Notes under the pieces: generated by a model
The model's database searches: none
Told to the model about the DNA's origin: nothing
Seen by the model: the letters and a program-made list of their open reading frames with translations, nothing else
Source: SpSt-501 sp037481615
Lineage (GTDB): Bacteria > Desulfobacterota > Desulfobacteria > Desulfobacterales > SpSt-501
Reading direction: 5' to 3' (one strand)
DNA length: 64,000 nucleotides
NCBI GenBank assembly: GCA_037481615.1
Contig: JBBFLI010000016.1
Position numbers and translations under genes: made by a program
Part shown: positions 44,367 through 52,919 of the stretch, piece by piece
How positions within the stretch are numbered: the stretch's first letter is position 1
Layout of the letters: every line of letters begins with the position of its first letter

Positions 44367-45028
44367 CGTTTCAGGGCGTCGAGGGCGGCGAAAATGCGGT
44401 CGCGGATCTCCTCCACCTTGCCGATCCCGTGAACGCGAACGTAGCGCGGGGCCTGGGGATCGCCGCTCGCCTCCCACCGGCGGTAGTAGCCGATCAGCGG
44501 CTCGGTTTGGCTGTGGTAGACCTCGAGGCGCTTGCGGACCGTTTCTTCCTTGTCGTCGTCCCGCTGGATGAGCGGCTCGCCGGTCACGTCGTCTTTCCCT
44601 TCGACCTTGGGGGGGTTGAAGAGCACGTGATAGGTCCGGCCGCTTGCCAGGTGAACCCGCCGCCCGCTCATGCGGCGGATGATCTCCTCGTCGGGCACAT
44701 CGATGTCCACGACCGCATCGAGGCGCACCCCGGCGGCCTTGAGGGCGTCGGCCTGCGGGATGGTGCGTGGAAAGCCGTCGAAGAGAAAGCCCTCGCGGCA
44801 GTCGGCCTCGCGGATCCGCTCCTCGACCAGGCCGATGATCACCTCGTCGGGAACGAGCTGCCCTGCATCCATGAACCCCTTGGCCTTCTTGCCGAGATCG
44901 GTGCCCGCCTTCACGGCCGCGCGCAACATGTCGCCGGTGGAAATCTGGGGGATGCGGTAGCGTTCCTTGATGAAATTGGCCTGGGTCCCTTTTCCGGCTC
45001 CCGGACCGCCGAGCAGAATCAGACGCAT
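44363..45028 (-). CDS. adk: Adenylate kinase
   Basis: Adk interconverts ATP+AMP and 2 ADP. The 221-residue long-form enzyme has P-loop LLGGPGAGKGTQANFI, ISTGDMLRAAV, LFDGFPRTIPQADAL and RMSGRRVHLASGRTYHVLFN. The LID region lacks the four-cysteine zinc site. AAGGAGG lies just upstream of the ATG. It stands alone here, not beside secY. Confidence 0.96.
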   Translation of the reverse strand: MRLILLGGPGAGKGTQANFIKERYRIPQISTGDMLRAAVKAGTDLGKKAKGFMDAGQLVPDEVIIGLVEERIREADCREGFLFDGFPRTIPQADALKAAGVRLDAVVDIDVPDEEIIRRMSGRRVHLASGRTYHVLFNPPKVEGKDDVTGEPLIQRDDDKEETVRKRLEVYHSQTEPLIGYYRRWEASGDPQAPRYVRVHGIGKVEEIRDRIFAALDALKR

Positions 45029-45170
45029 GGAGACCTCCTTTTCGGCTGCAATCAGGGTTGGGGGTTTCGCCCTCGGAGCGGCAGAGTGGGCAGGCAGTAT
45101 GGACGATGGCCTCGGTCAAGTCAAGCGGCCCGCCCGGCTCGCAGGCACGCGGGGGGGAATGAAATTTCGC

Positions 45171-45199
45171 TTGTCAATCCGTGGTTCATCGTCTATAAG
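45171..45199 (+). promoter_or_regulatory. sigma-70-type promoter of rpsU
   Basis: TTGTCA (45171-45176) and TATAAG (45194-45199) are exactly 17 bases apart. The start near 45206 gives a GC-rich leader of about 75 bases. Confidence 0.7.
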
Positions 45200-45283
45200 A
45201 GACAGACCCATGACTTCGATGGCGATTATCCGCCGTCCGACCCGGGGCGCGGGGCGGGCGGCGGCACGATGGGGGGGATACGG

Positions 45284-45490
45284 TTGAAGGAGATCGAGGT
45301 TCGCGTCGTCGACAACGACGTCGAAAAGGCCATCCGTCTGCTGAAGAAGAAGATCCAGAACGACGGCCTGTTCAAGCGCCTGAAGCTCAAGAAGAGCTAT
45401 GAGAAACCGAGCGAGTTCCGCCGCCGCAAGAAGCGCGAAGCCAAGCGGCGCGAGCGCATCGCCGCGGCCCGGGCCGCCCGCAGGCGCTGA
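45284..45490 (+). CDS. rpsU: 30S ribosomal protein bS21
   Basis: The small basic S21 protein begins (M)KEIEVRVVDNDVEKAIRLLKKK and ends in an Arg/Ala-rich tail. A TTG start at 45284 gives 68 residues, the usual S21 length, with GGGGGGAT upstream. An ATG at 45269 would add five atypical residues (MGGIR) and is the alternative. S21 is involved in translation initiation. A terminator follows directly, so the gene is monocistronic. Confidence 0.9.
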   Translation: MKEIEVRVVDNDVEKAIRLLKKKIQNDGLFKRLKLKKSYEKPSEFRRRKKREAKRRERIAAARAARRR

Positions 45491-45512
45491 CCCCCCGCAG
45501 AACCCTCTGCCG

Positions 45513-45540
45513 ACCCGGTGGCGACCCCACCGGGTTTTTT
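45513..45540 (+). terminator. Intrinsic terminator after rpsU
   Basis: ACCCGGTGG (45513-45521) pairs with CCACCGGGT (45527-45535) and runs into TTTTTT. The folC start codon follows within 2 bases, which argues for a folC start at or after 45542. Confidence 0.88.
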
Positions 45541-45541
45541 C

Positions 45542-46846
45542 ATGCCCATGCCCACCCCCCGCGATCTCGATCGCTGCCTGAACCACCTCTTCGGGCTGCG
45601 CCGCTTCGGCATCCGGCTCGGCCTGGCGACGATCCGCCGCATGCTCGCGCAGCTGGGCGATCCCCAGCGAAGCTACGCCGCCGTTCACATTGCAGGCACA
45701 AACGGCAAGGGCTCGGTGGCCGCCGGCATCGCTTCGGTCCTGCAGCAATCGGGCTACCGCGTGGGGCTTTACACCTCGCCGCACCTGGTCCGCTTCAACG
45801 AGCGCATCCAGGTGGACGGCCGGCCGATCGGCGACGGGGAAATCCTGACCCTTTATCGCCGGGTGCGGCGCACGCTGTCCGCGCTCGACCGCGAGCCGAC
45901 CTTCTTTGAATTTGCGACCGCCATGGCCTTCGAGGCCTTCGCCCGCGGCGGCGTGGAATGGGCCGTCATCGAAACGGGCATGGGCGGGCGCATGGACGCC
46001 ACCAACGTGATCGTGCCCTGCCTGTCGGTCATCACCAACGTCTCGCTCGAGCACCGCGAGTACCTCGGCCCTACGATCGCACGCATCGCCTTCGAGAAAG
46101 CGGGCATCGTCAAGCGACGCCGGCCGGTCGTGACCGGCGTCCGGCAGCCCTCGGCCCTCGGCGTCCTCGAGGAGATCGCCTCCCGGCGCTCGGCGCCCGT
46201 CTACCGATCCGGCCGGGACTTCATCGTGCGAAAAACCGCCGACGGCCTTTTCGACTATCGCGGGATCCGCCTCCGCCTCGAGGGCCTGCGAACCGCCCTC
46301 GCCGGGGAACACCAGCGGGCCAACGCCGGGCTCGTGCTCGCCGCCGGCGAACTGCTCGCGCCCCGGGCGCCGCGCATCACCGAGCGCAGCCTCCGCGAGG
46401 GGCTTGCGGCGACCCGCTGGCCGGGGAGGCTCGAGGCCGTGCGCGAGCGGCCGCTCGTCCTCCTCGACGGGGCCCACAACCTGGACGCCAGCCGCGCGCT
46501 GGCCCGCCATGTGAGGGAGCGCTACGCCGGCCGCCCGATCACGCTCGTCGTGGGCATTCTCGACGACAAGCCCTACCGGGCCATGCTGCGGCACCTTGCG
46601 CCGCTCGCCGCGCGGGTGATCGCGACCCAGGCGACGACTCCGCGCGCTCTCCCCGCCGCGAAAATCGCCGCGGCGGCTTCGCGCTTCTGCCCGCGGGTCG
46701 AGGCGCACCCGACGGTCGCCCGGGCCCTGGAGGAGGCCCTGCGCACCGTCCCCGAGCAGGGGGTCGTGCTCGTCGCCGGCTCGCTCTACGTCGTGGGCGA
46801 GGCCAAGGCCGCTCTCGAGGGCGGCCTCGCCGTCCAGCCCGGCTGA
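45542..46846 (+). CDS. folC: Bifunctional folylpolyglutamate synthase/dihydrofolate synthase
   Basis: FolC attaches glutamate to dihydropteroate and folates. The 434-residue Mur-ligase-like protein has the P-loop VHIAGTNGKGSVAAGIASVL, TSPHLVRFNERIQVDG, GMGGRMDATNVI, and C-terminal LDGAHNLDASRAL. The start is placed at 45542 because the preceding bases form the rpsU terminator; a second ATG is at 45548. No ribosome-binding site is visible, so the mRNA may have a very short leader, and the promoter would overlap the rpsU 3' end. Confidence 0.93.
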   Translation: MPMPTPRDLDRCLNHLFGLRRFGIRLGLATIRRMLAQLGDPQRSYAAVHIAGTNGKGSVAAGIASVLQQSGYRVGLYTSPHLVRFNERIQVDGRPIGDGEILTLYRRVRRTLSALDREPTFFEFATAMAFEAFARGGVEWAVIETGMGGRMDATNVIVPCLSVITNVSLEHREYLGPTIARIAFEKAGIVKRRRPVVTGVRQPSALGVLEEIASRRSAPVYRSGRDFIVRKTADGLFDYRGIRLRLEGLRTALAGEHQRANAGLVLAAGELLAPRAPRITERSLREGLAATRWPGRLEAVRERPLVLLDGAHNLDASRALARHVRERYAGRPITLVVGILDDKPYRAMLRHLAPLAARVIATQATTPRALPAAKIAAAASRFCPRVEAHPTVARALEEALRTVPEQGVVLVAGSLYVVGEAKAALEGGLAVQPG

Positions 46847-46877
46847 GGACCTGCGCCGGATCCGCCCGACCCCCCGC

Positions 46878-46906
46878 TTGACTCGTTTCGACCGCTCGTA
46901 TAGGAT
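46878..46906 (+). promoter_or_regulatory. Promoter of tRNA-Arg
   Basis: TTGACT (46878-46883) is followed after 17 bases by TAGGAT (46901-46906); TATAGG at 15 bases is the alternative -10. The predicted start lies about 25 bases before the tRNA. Confidence 0.6.
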
Positions 46907-46938
46907 CCCGCCGTTTTCCAGAGATCTCTTCCGCCTTC

Positions 46939-47014
46939 GCGCCCGTAGCTCAGGGGATAGAGCGTCAGCCTCCGGAGCTGAAAGCCGCTGGTTCAAGTCC
47001 AGCCGGGCGCACCA
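46939..47014 (+). tRNA. tRNA-Arg (anticodon CCG)
   Basis: GCGCCCG pairs with CGGGCGC, the discriminator is A and CCA is encoded. The anticodon stem TCAGC/GCTGA encloses CTCCGGA, giving anticodon CCG for the CGG codon. The T-arm GCTGG-TTCAAGT-CCAGC is perfect. A terminator follows 9 bases later. Confidence 0.97.
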
Positions 47015-47023
47015 CGCACGCAA

Positions 47024-47054
47024 GGACTCAGGCGGCGCCTGAGTCCTTTTTTTT
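47024..47054 (+). terminator. Intrinsic terminator after tRNA-Arg
   Basis: GGACTCAGGC and GCCTGAGTCC form a perfect 10-bp stem with a 3-base loop, followed by eight T. Confidence 0.95.
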
Positions 47055-47792
47055 CATCCCCGCCGGTATCGGGTGCGCCGGTTTCCCCGATCCCCGAAAG
47101 CGGTCTCGGCGAAAGGGCTTCTTCTCCTCTCCCGTCGCCGTCGCGGGGCACCCCGCCTCGAGTGCCGGCGCGACACCCGCAAAGAGGCTGTCACTCGTCC
47201 CGCCCCCGGGCGGAGGCGCCCTCGATCGGCATCGGCGTCTCCGCGTGGCGCACGAAAATTCTCCCGCAGAAAATCCACCCCGTGAGCCGTCCACGCCCGG
47301 GTCCACAGGCTTCGTGCGCAGGCGGAGCATCCCGCACCCTGATCGCGACAAGGCAAGGCCCCCGGCATCCAGGGAGACTAAATCCCCTCTGCCCGCCGGG
47401 CCGTTGATCCTGCAAGATCGAAGAAGACGCCCTCGATATCGCCGCCCAGGAAACTCTCCGCGGTGATCATCCGGTTGCGGCGCCCCCCCGAGCTTTGCCG
47501 GAAATCCCCGCACCCCCCCCCCCCGGGATCTCTCGCACAGCGCGCGGTTTCCGAGCATCAAGTGATCGAACACGCAAGGCGGCTTCTCCGCCGTCTCGAA
47601 GGCCGCTCGCGGGTCCCGGGGGCGGGATGCGCCCTCCTTTTGCCGTCGCCGATTCGGCGAACCCTCTGCAACGAAAATCCTGCCGCAGGGGAGGCCCGGA
47701 GATTCCGTTTGCGATCCCCCCGCCGCATGGAGTCCTTTGCCGGGCGGGCTTTCTCACCCGGCGGATCTCGTTGCGGGCGGTCCCCGGGCGAT
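47055..47792. other. 738-base stretch without a recognisable gene
   Basis: All six frames contain only Arg/Pro/Gly-rich ORFs of the kind produced by chance in GC-rich DNA. No RNA gene, promoter or mobile-element end was recognised. Two short similar segments, cgaaaattctcccgcag (near 47254) and cgaaaatcctgccgcag (near 47671), match at 15 of 17 bases. C runs of 7-10 occur near 47490-47522. It may be decayed coding DNA or a long 3' region of the LysR gene. Confidence 0.5.
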
Positions 47793-48695
47793 TCAAGCGT
47801 CGCCGCGGGGGAGCCCGCTGAGAACGGCGCGGCTCGCCTCCATTTCGGCGGCGATGAAGTCGATCGTCGCCCGGACGCGGGCGATCCGCCGGGACTCCGG
47901 GTGGTACTGGATCCAGAAGGTCCGCTCGAAGCTCAATTCCGGCAGGAGGTTCACGAGCGCAGGCTCGGCGTGTGCCATGAAATAGGGCAGGATGCCGACC
48001 CCGTTGTCGGAGAGGATCGCGTTCATCTGGCCGATGATGGTGGAACTGCGGAACCGGGGGCGCAGGCCGGGCAGGATTTCGTCCAAGAAGTGCAGCTCCT
48101 CGTCGTAGAGGAGATCCTCGATGTAGCCGATCAGGCGATGCCCGCGAAGATCCTCGCGGCTGCGGATCGGGGGATGCCCCAGCAGGTAGGTTTTCGTGGC
48201 GAAAAGCCCGAAACGGTAGCTCGGCAGCTTCCGGGCGATGATCTGCCCGCCCGCCGGTTTGCGGATGGTGACCAGCAGGTCGATCTCCCGGCGGGCGAGG
48301 CTGTAGTACATGGGAACGGCCACCAGCTCGATCTCCAGCTCCGGGTGCAGGCGCTGGAATCTCCCCAGCCGGGGGGCGAGGAAGCAATTGCCGAAGCCGT
48401 CCGGCGCGCCGATGCGAACGGCCCCGGAGAGCGTCTTGTCCCTGCCGGAGACCTCCTCTTCGAGAGAGGCGATGGTCGATTCGAGCTGCTCCGCGTAAGG
48501 CAGCAGCTTCTCCCCCGCCGGCGTGAGTCGGCAGCCTTTCTCCGTGCGATGGAAGAGTTGCGTCTGCAACGCCGCCTCCAGGGCCGCCAGGCGCCGGGAG
48601 ACCGTACTGTGGGTCACCCGGAGCTCGGAGGCGGCGGCGAGGAAGGATCGCTTCCGGGAGAGCACGATGAAAAAGCGGAGATCATCCCAGTTCAT
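47793..48695 (-). CDS. LysR-family transcriptional regulator
   Basis: The 300-residue regulator starts MNWDDLRFFIVLSRKRSFLAAASELRVTHSTVSRRLAALE, the winged helix-turn-helix of LysR proteins. A periplasmic-binding-like effector domain follows (about 90-300; LSGAVRIGAPDGFGNCFLAPRL). The start at 48695 fits the family; the open frame runs 20 codons further. It is divergent from a small ORF at 48858 and about 0.9 kb from the carboxyltransferase genes. The target is unknown. Confidence 0.9.
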   Translation of the reverse strand: MNWDDLRFFIVLSRKRSFLAAASELRVTHSTVSRRLAALEAALQTQLFHRTEKGCRLTPAGEKLLPYAEQLESTIASLEEEVSGRDKTLSGAVRIGAPDGFGNCFLAPRLGRFQRLHPELEIELVAVPMYYSLARREIDLLVTIRKPAGGQIIARKLPSYRFGLFATKTYLLGHPPIRSREDLRGHRLIGYIEDLLYDEELHFLDEILPGLRPRFRSSTIIGQMNAILSDNGVGILPYFMAHAEPALVNLLPELSFERTFWIQYHPESRRIARVRATIDFIAAEMEASRAVLSGLPRGDA

Positions 48696-48857
48696 CCTCA
48701 GGATCGCTCCCCTCGCCGTGCGCTTCGGGCCGTTTCCAGATGTCGATTTATGCACAGCTGATTCTTTTTTTTTGCCGTAGACTGCTCAATCCCGGTTACC
48801 CATAATAGGAGCGGGATCAACCTGTCAACCCATGGAAAACTCTTCTGGAGGTGCGCG

Positions 48858-49088
48858 ATGAAAGAGCATTCTCGGATCCTGCCGGTTACGGAGGGGCTGC
48901 TGGACCGATGGGCGCTGATGGAGGAGGGGCGGAAGCTGCACGACAAGGCCGTCTTTGAATTGTTCGCCGAAATGTTCGCCCGCACTTTCGCCCGGCTGGG
49001 CTTGGCGGGGGGGGGGAAGAAGGAACGGCGGACGAAGACACGGCCTCCGGCGTTGACGCCTTCGCTCGCGCCCCATCGCGCACATTAA
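48858..49088 (+). CDS. Small hypothetical protein divergent from the LysR gene
   Basis: A 76-residue ORF starts with ATG 6 bases after GGAGG. The first 50 residues form a plausible helical protein (EGLLDRWALMEEGRKLHDKAVFELFAEMFARTF), but the end becomes Lys/Arg/Pro-rich after a run of ten G near 49007-49016, where a frameshift could have occurred. No homologue is recognised. The divergent LysR gene is a natural candidate regulator. Confidence 0.45.
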   Translation: MKEHSRILPVTEGLLDRWALMEEGRKLHDKAVFELFAEMFARTFARLGLAGGGKKERRTKTRPPALTPSLAPHRAH

Positions 49089-49605
49089 GCCGGCGGGCCG
49101 TGCATCCGATTTTGTAACGGGGGCGCCGGATCGGTCGGGCCGCCCCAGCCGGCGATGCGGCGCCAAGGGCCTCGAACGGCCGCCCGCCGTACCGCCGCGG
49201 AAAACCCGGTCGCGCCAGGCCGGTGGGCGGCTTCTGCCGCTCCGCTCCCCTGCCGCACTTTCAGGCGTGACGAGCGGTCGACCCCCGCCCCCCCCTGCGC
49301 GAGGCCCGCCTCGGCGTTCGAGTCCCTGCCGGCTGCCCGACGGCCGGCCGGGACTCCGCGGGGTTACCGCGCCTGCCCCCTTTTCCCGCCCCGAACGCCC
49401 CCTCAGCCCTGGGGCATTTCGCAGACAGAAAGCCTGTTCCGTTGCCCGCCTGAGACATCGATTTGAAACACCGCATCGGCCCCTCCCCCCCGATCCGCGC
49501 AGAGGCCAATTTCCAGTTGAAAGCGTCGGTCAAGGGTGATAAGCGGATCTTCTTTATCCGCGCATCGACCCGCGATCAGGAATCCTTCCGCAGGAGGGGC
49601 AGGGA
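49089..49605. other. 517-base non-coding stretch before the carboxyltransferase gene
   Basis: I see no convincing gene, RNA or promoter here. The frames are open by composition only. The last 20 bases hold the AGGAGGGG ribosome-binding site of the next gene. Confidence 0.5.
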
Positions 49606-51153
49606 ATGGCCGCAGAGAAGATCCAGGAACTCATGGCCCGGCGCAGCGCGATTCTCGCCGGCGGCGGTGAGAAGGCCGTGGCGAAACAGCACGACTCCGG
49701 AAAGCTCACGGCGCGGGAGCGCATCGCGCTTTTGCTCGACCCGGAGAGCTTCGTCGAACTCGACGCCTTCGTCCGGCACCGCTGCAGCGAATTCGGCATG
49801 GAAAAGACCGAAATCCCGGCCGAGGGGGTCGTGACCGGCTACGGCACGATCGACGGCCGGACGGTCTTCGTCTACGCTCAAGATTTCACGGTGCTGGGCG
49901 GCTCCCTGGGCGAGATGCACGCCAAGAAGATCTGCAAGGTGCTCGACCTGGCGCTCAAGACCGGCGCCCCGGTCGTGGGCCTCAACGACTCCGGCGGCGC
50001 GCGCATCCAGGAAGGGGTCGACGCCCTCTCCGGCTACGGGCAGATCTTCTTCCGCAACACCCGCGCCTCCGGGGTGATCCCGCAGATCGCGGCGATCATG
50101 GGGCCGAGCGCCGGGGGGGCGGTCTACTCGCCGGCGCTCATGGACTTCACCTTCATGGTCGACCGCACGAGCCAGATGTTCATCACCGGCCCCCAGGTGA
50201 TCAAGGCCGTGACCGGCGAGGAAGTCTCGGCCGAGGAACTCGGCGGCGCCATGACCCACAACCGCACGAGCGGCGTGGCCCACTTTTTCGCCCGCGACGA
50301 CCGCAGCTGCCTGGCCGACATCCGGCGGCTGCTCGGCTACCTCCCCTCGAACAACCTCGAGTCCGCGCCCCGCCTCGAGCCCACCGACGATCCCGAGCGG
50401 CGCGACGAGGGGCTGAACACGATCCTTCCGGCCTCGCCGAACCGCTCCTACGACATGCGCAAGGTCATCCGCGCGCTGGTCGACCACGGCGAATTCTTCG
50501 AAGTCCACCAGCACTACGCGGCCAACATCATCGTCTGTTTCGCCCGCCTGAACGGCCGCAGCATCGGCATCATCGCCAACCAGCCCGCCCACCTCGCGGG
50601 CTGCCTCGACATCAACGCCTCGGACAAGGCCGCGCGCTTCATCCGCACCTGCGACGCCTTCGGCCTCCCGCTGCTCAATCTCGTCGACGTCCCGGGCTTT
50701 CTCCCCGGCACCCACCAGGAATACGGCGGGATCATCCGCCACGGGGCGAAGATGCTCTATGCCTACTCCGAGGCGACGGTGCCCAAGGTGACCCTGATCC
50801 TGCGCAAGGCTTACGGCGGCGCCTATCTTGCGATGTGCAGCCGGGATCTCGGCGCCGACATCGTCTACGCCTGGCCGACGGCCGAAATCGCCGTCATGGG
50901 TCCGGAGGGTGCGGCGAACATCATCTTCCGCCGCGAGATCGCCGCGGCGGCCGACCCGGAGGCCGCGCGCAACGAAAGGATCGCCGAGTACCGGGATCGC
51001 TTCGCCACCCCTTACATCGCCGCGGCCCGCGGGTACGTCGACGACGTCCTCGAACCCGCCGCCTCACGCCGCGCCCTCATCCGCGCCTTCGAGGCCCTGC
51101 AGGGCAAGCGGGACGTGCTTCCGCCGAAGAAGCACGGCAACCTTCCGGTGTAG
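49606..51153 (+). CDS. mmdA: Acyl-CoA carboxyltransferase (methylmalonyl-CoA decarboxylase alpha/PccB type)
   Basis: The 515-residue biotin-dependent carboxyltransferase moves carboxylate between an acyl-CoA and biotin. Two crotonase-like halves are visible, with oxyanion/CoA motifs LNDSGGARIQEGVDAL, GPSAGGAVYSPALMDF, VDVPGFLPGTHQEYGGII and RKAYGGAYLAMCSRDLGAD. Length and sequence fit MmdA and PccB equally. The following OadG- and OadB-like genes favour the decarboxylase sodium pump, which splits (S)-methylmalonyl-CoA to propionyl-CoA and CO2. Exact acyl-CoA preference is inference. Confidence 0.88.
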   Translation: MAAEKIQELMARRSAILAGGGEKAVAKQHDSGKLTARERIALLLDPESFVELDAFVRHRCSEFGMEKTEIPAEGVVTGYGTIDGRTVFVYAQDFTVLGGSLGEMHAKKICKVLDLALKTGAPVVGLNDSGGARIQEGVDALSGYGQIFFRNTRASGVIPQIAAIMGPSAGGAVYSPALMDFTFMVDRTSQMFITGPQVIKAVTGEEVSAEELGGAMTHNRTSGVAHFFARDDRSCLADIRRLLGYLPSNNLESAPRLEPTDDPERRDEGLNTILPASPNRSYDMRKVIRALVDHGEFFEVHQHYAANIIVCFARLNGRSIGIIANQPAHLAGCLDINASDKAARFIRTCDAFGLPLLNLVDVPGFLPGTHQEYGGIIRHGAKMLYAYSEATVPKVTLILRKAYGGAYLAMCSRDLGADIVYAWPTAEIAVMGPEGAANIIFRREIAAAADPEAARNERIAEYRDRFATPYIAAARGYVDDVLEPAASRRALIRAFEALQGKRDVLPPKKHGNLPV

Positions 51154-51168
51154 AGGGGAGGGCCGCCG

Positions 51169-51621
51169 ATGGACACCTGGGAAAAGCTTGATCTCGGCCT
51201 CGTCCTGACGGTTCTCGGGATGGGGATCGTGTTTCTGGTCCTCATCTTTCTCACCCAGCTGATCGGTCTCTTCGAACGTTTCTTCGGAGCCCGGCAAGGC
51301 CCGACAGGCCCGAAGGCCGAGGAGAAAAGAGCGGCCCCGCCGGCCGCAGCGGGGGAAAGCAAGGTTTCCACCCCCAAGCCTTCACCGGAGCCGGCCGCCG
51401 CCGCACCCGCCCCCCAGACCGCCCCCCGGGCCCCGCAGCCTGCGGCCGCCGCCGCACCCGCCGTGCGGCCGGCCGTCGTCGCTGCAGTGATGGCCGCGGT
51501 TTCGGCCTACCTCCAGTCGGAGGCCCTATCCCTCGTGCCGCCCGTGCGGCGGCTGCCCGACGATCTCTCTTTCTGGGGCCGCGCCGCCCGCCTGGAGCAG
51601 ATGATGTCGCGCCGGCTCTGA
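51169..51621 (+). CDS. OadG-like small membrane subunit of the decarboxylase sodium pump
   Basis: The 150-residue protein has one N-terminal membrane helix (about 10-32; LVLTVLGMGIVFLVLIFLT), typical of OadG/MmdD. A 60-residue Pro/Ala-rich linker follows, then VVAAVMAAVSAYLQSE, which resembles the C-terminal tail of these subunits, and about 30 further residues. Such subunits hold the carboxyltransferase on the membrane. It lies 15 bases after mmdA. The linker is not followed by a biotinyl domain (no AMKM motif). Confidence 0.8.
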   Translation: MDTWEKLDLGLVLTVLGMGIVFLVLIFLTQLIGLFERFFGARQGPTGPKAEEKRAAPPAAAGESKVSTPKPSPEPAAAAPAPQTAPRAPQPAAAAAPAVRPAVVAAVMAAVSAYLQSEALSLVPPVRRLPDDLSFWGRAARLEQMMSRRL

Positions 51622-51686
51622 GCCGGGGGTCGAAAACGGCGCCGCCCCCGCGCGGAATGCCGGAGGCCGAACAAGGAGACCGCGGC

Positions 51687-52898
51687 ATGTCGATCGGACA
51701 GTCGATCCTCAAGTTCCTGGAGACGATGGGGTTTTCGGCCATGACCTGGCAGGAGGGGGTCATGATCGCCGTCGCCTGCATCCTCATCTACCTCGCACTC
51801 AAGAAAGGCTTCGAGCCGCTTCTTCTTCTGCCGATCGGCTTCGGGGTGCTTCTCGGGAACCTGCCGCTCGCCGGCCTCATGGCTCCCCCGGTCTACGAGG
51901 CGGCGATCGACCCCCGCACCGGCCAGGCGGTCCAGGAAATGAAGCAAGTGGGGGGACTGATCTACTACATCTACCAGGGGGTCAAACTGGGGATCTACCC
52001 GCCGCTCATCTTTCTCGGTGTGGGCGCGATGACCGATTTCGGCCCGCTGATCGCCAACCCCAGGAGCCTCCTGCTCGGGGCGGCCGCCCAGCTGGGCATC
52101 TTCACCACCTTCATCGGGGCGCTTTTGCTCGACTTCCTGCCGGGCATCTCCTTCAGCCCCCAGGAGGCGGCCTCGATCGGGATCATCGGCGGGGCGGACG
52201 GCCCGACGGCGATCTATCTCACCGCGAGGCTCGCCCCGCACCTGCTCGGCCCCGTGGCCGTCGCCGCTTATTCCTATATGGCGCTCGTTCCGCTCATCCA
52301 GCCGCCGATCATGAAGCTGCTCACCACCCAAAAAGAGCGCGAGGTGGTGATGGAGGAGCTGCGCGAGGTGTCGCGCACCGAACGGCTCGTCTTTCCCCTC
52401 GTCGTCACCGCCGTCGTCTCCCTCATCCTGCCTGCGGCCGCGCCGCTGGTCGGCATGCTCATGCTGGGAAACCTCCTCCGCGAGGCCGTCTCCATGCAGC
52501 CGATCCTGAACCGCCTGCTCAAGACCGCGCAGAACGAGCTCATCAACATCGTCACCATTCTGCTCGGGGTCTCGGTCGGTGCGACGGCGAGCGGTCCGAT
52601 CTTTCTCAACCCGAAAACGCTCGGGATCATCCTGCTCGGCGTCTTCGCCTTCGCCGTGGGCACGGCAGGCGGCGTGCTCCTCGGCAAAATCATGTACCGC
52701 ACCTCGGGCGGCAAGGTGAACCCGCTCATCGGCTCGGCCGGGGTCTCCGCGGTCCCGATGGCCGCCCGGGTTTCCCAGACCGTGGGCCAGCAGTACAACC
52801 CGTCGAACTTCCTGCTCATGCACGCGATGGGGCCGAACGTCGCCGGCGTCATCGGCTCCGCCGTGGCCGCAGGCGTGCTTCTGGCCATGCTGGGCTGA
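51687..52898 (+). CDS. oadB: Sodium-translocating decarboxylase beta subunit (OadB/MmdB)
   Basis: The 403-residue integral membrane protein decarboxylates carboxy-biotin and exports Na+. Conserved segments are LLLPIGFGVLLGNLP, FLGVGAMTDFGPLIANP, IGIIGGADGPTAIYL (the Na+-site Asp region), and NPLIGSAGVSAVPMAARV near the C-terminus. The start at 51687 has AAGGAG 9 bases upstream. It completes the three-gene unit; the biotin carrier is not in the window. Confidence 0.92.
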   Translation: MSIGQSILKFLETMGFSAMTWQEGVMIAVACILIYLALKKGFEPLLLLPIGFGVLLGNLPLAGLMAPPVYEAAIDPRTGQAVQEMKQVGGLIYYIYQGVKLGIYPPLIFLGVGAMTDFGPLIANPRSLLLGAAAQLGIFTTFIGALLLDFLPGISFSPQEAASIGIIGGADGPTAIYLTARLAPHLLGPVAVAAYSYMALVPLIQPPIMKLLTTQKEREVVMEELREVSRTERLVFPLVVTAVVSLILPAAAPLVGMLMLGNLLREAVSMQPILNRLLKTAQNELINIVTILLGVSVGATASGPIFLNPKTLGIILLGVFAFAVGTAGGVLLGKIMYRTSGGKVNPLIGSAGVSAVPMAARVSQTVGQQYNPSNFLLMHAMGPNVAGVIGSAVAAGVLLAMLG

Positions 52899-52919
52899 AG
52901 GGAGAACCCCGGCGGGTCG

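Noticed and set aside
45188..45206. TATAAGAGACAG matches the last 12 bases of a Tn5-derived library adaptor end
   Set aside because: The TATAAG is the -10 of a well-spaced rpsU promoter (TTGTCA-17-TATAAG), the rest of the adaptor sequence is not matched, and both flanks fit normal adk and rpsU context. Chance similarity is the simpler explanation.
47028..47573. 181-codon minus-strand frame beside tRNA-Arg
   Set aside because: It runs through the perfect tRNA-Arg terminator, is Arg/Gly/Pro-rich and has no ribosome-binding site or motif.
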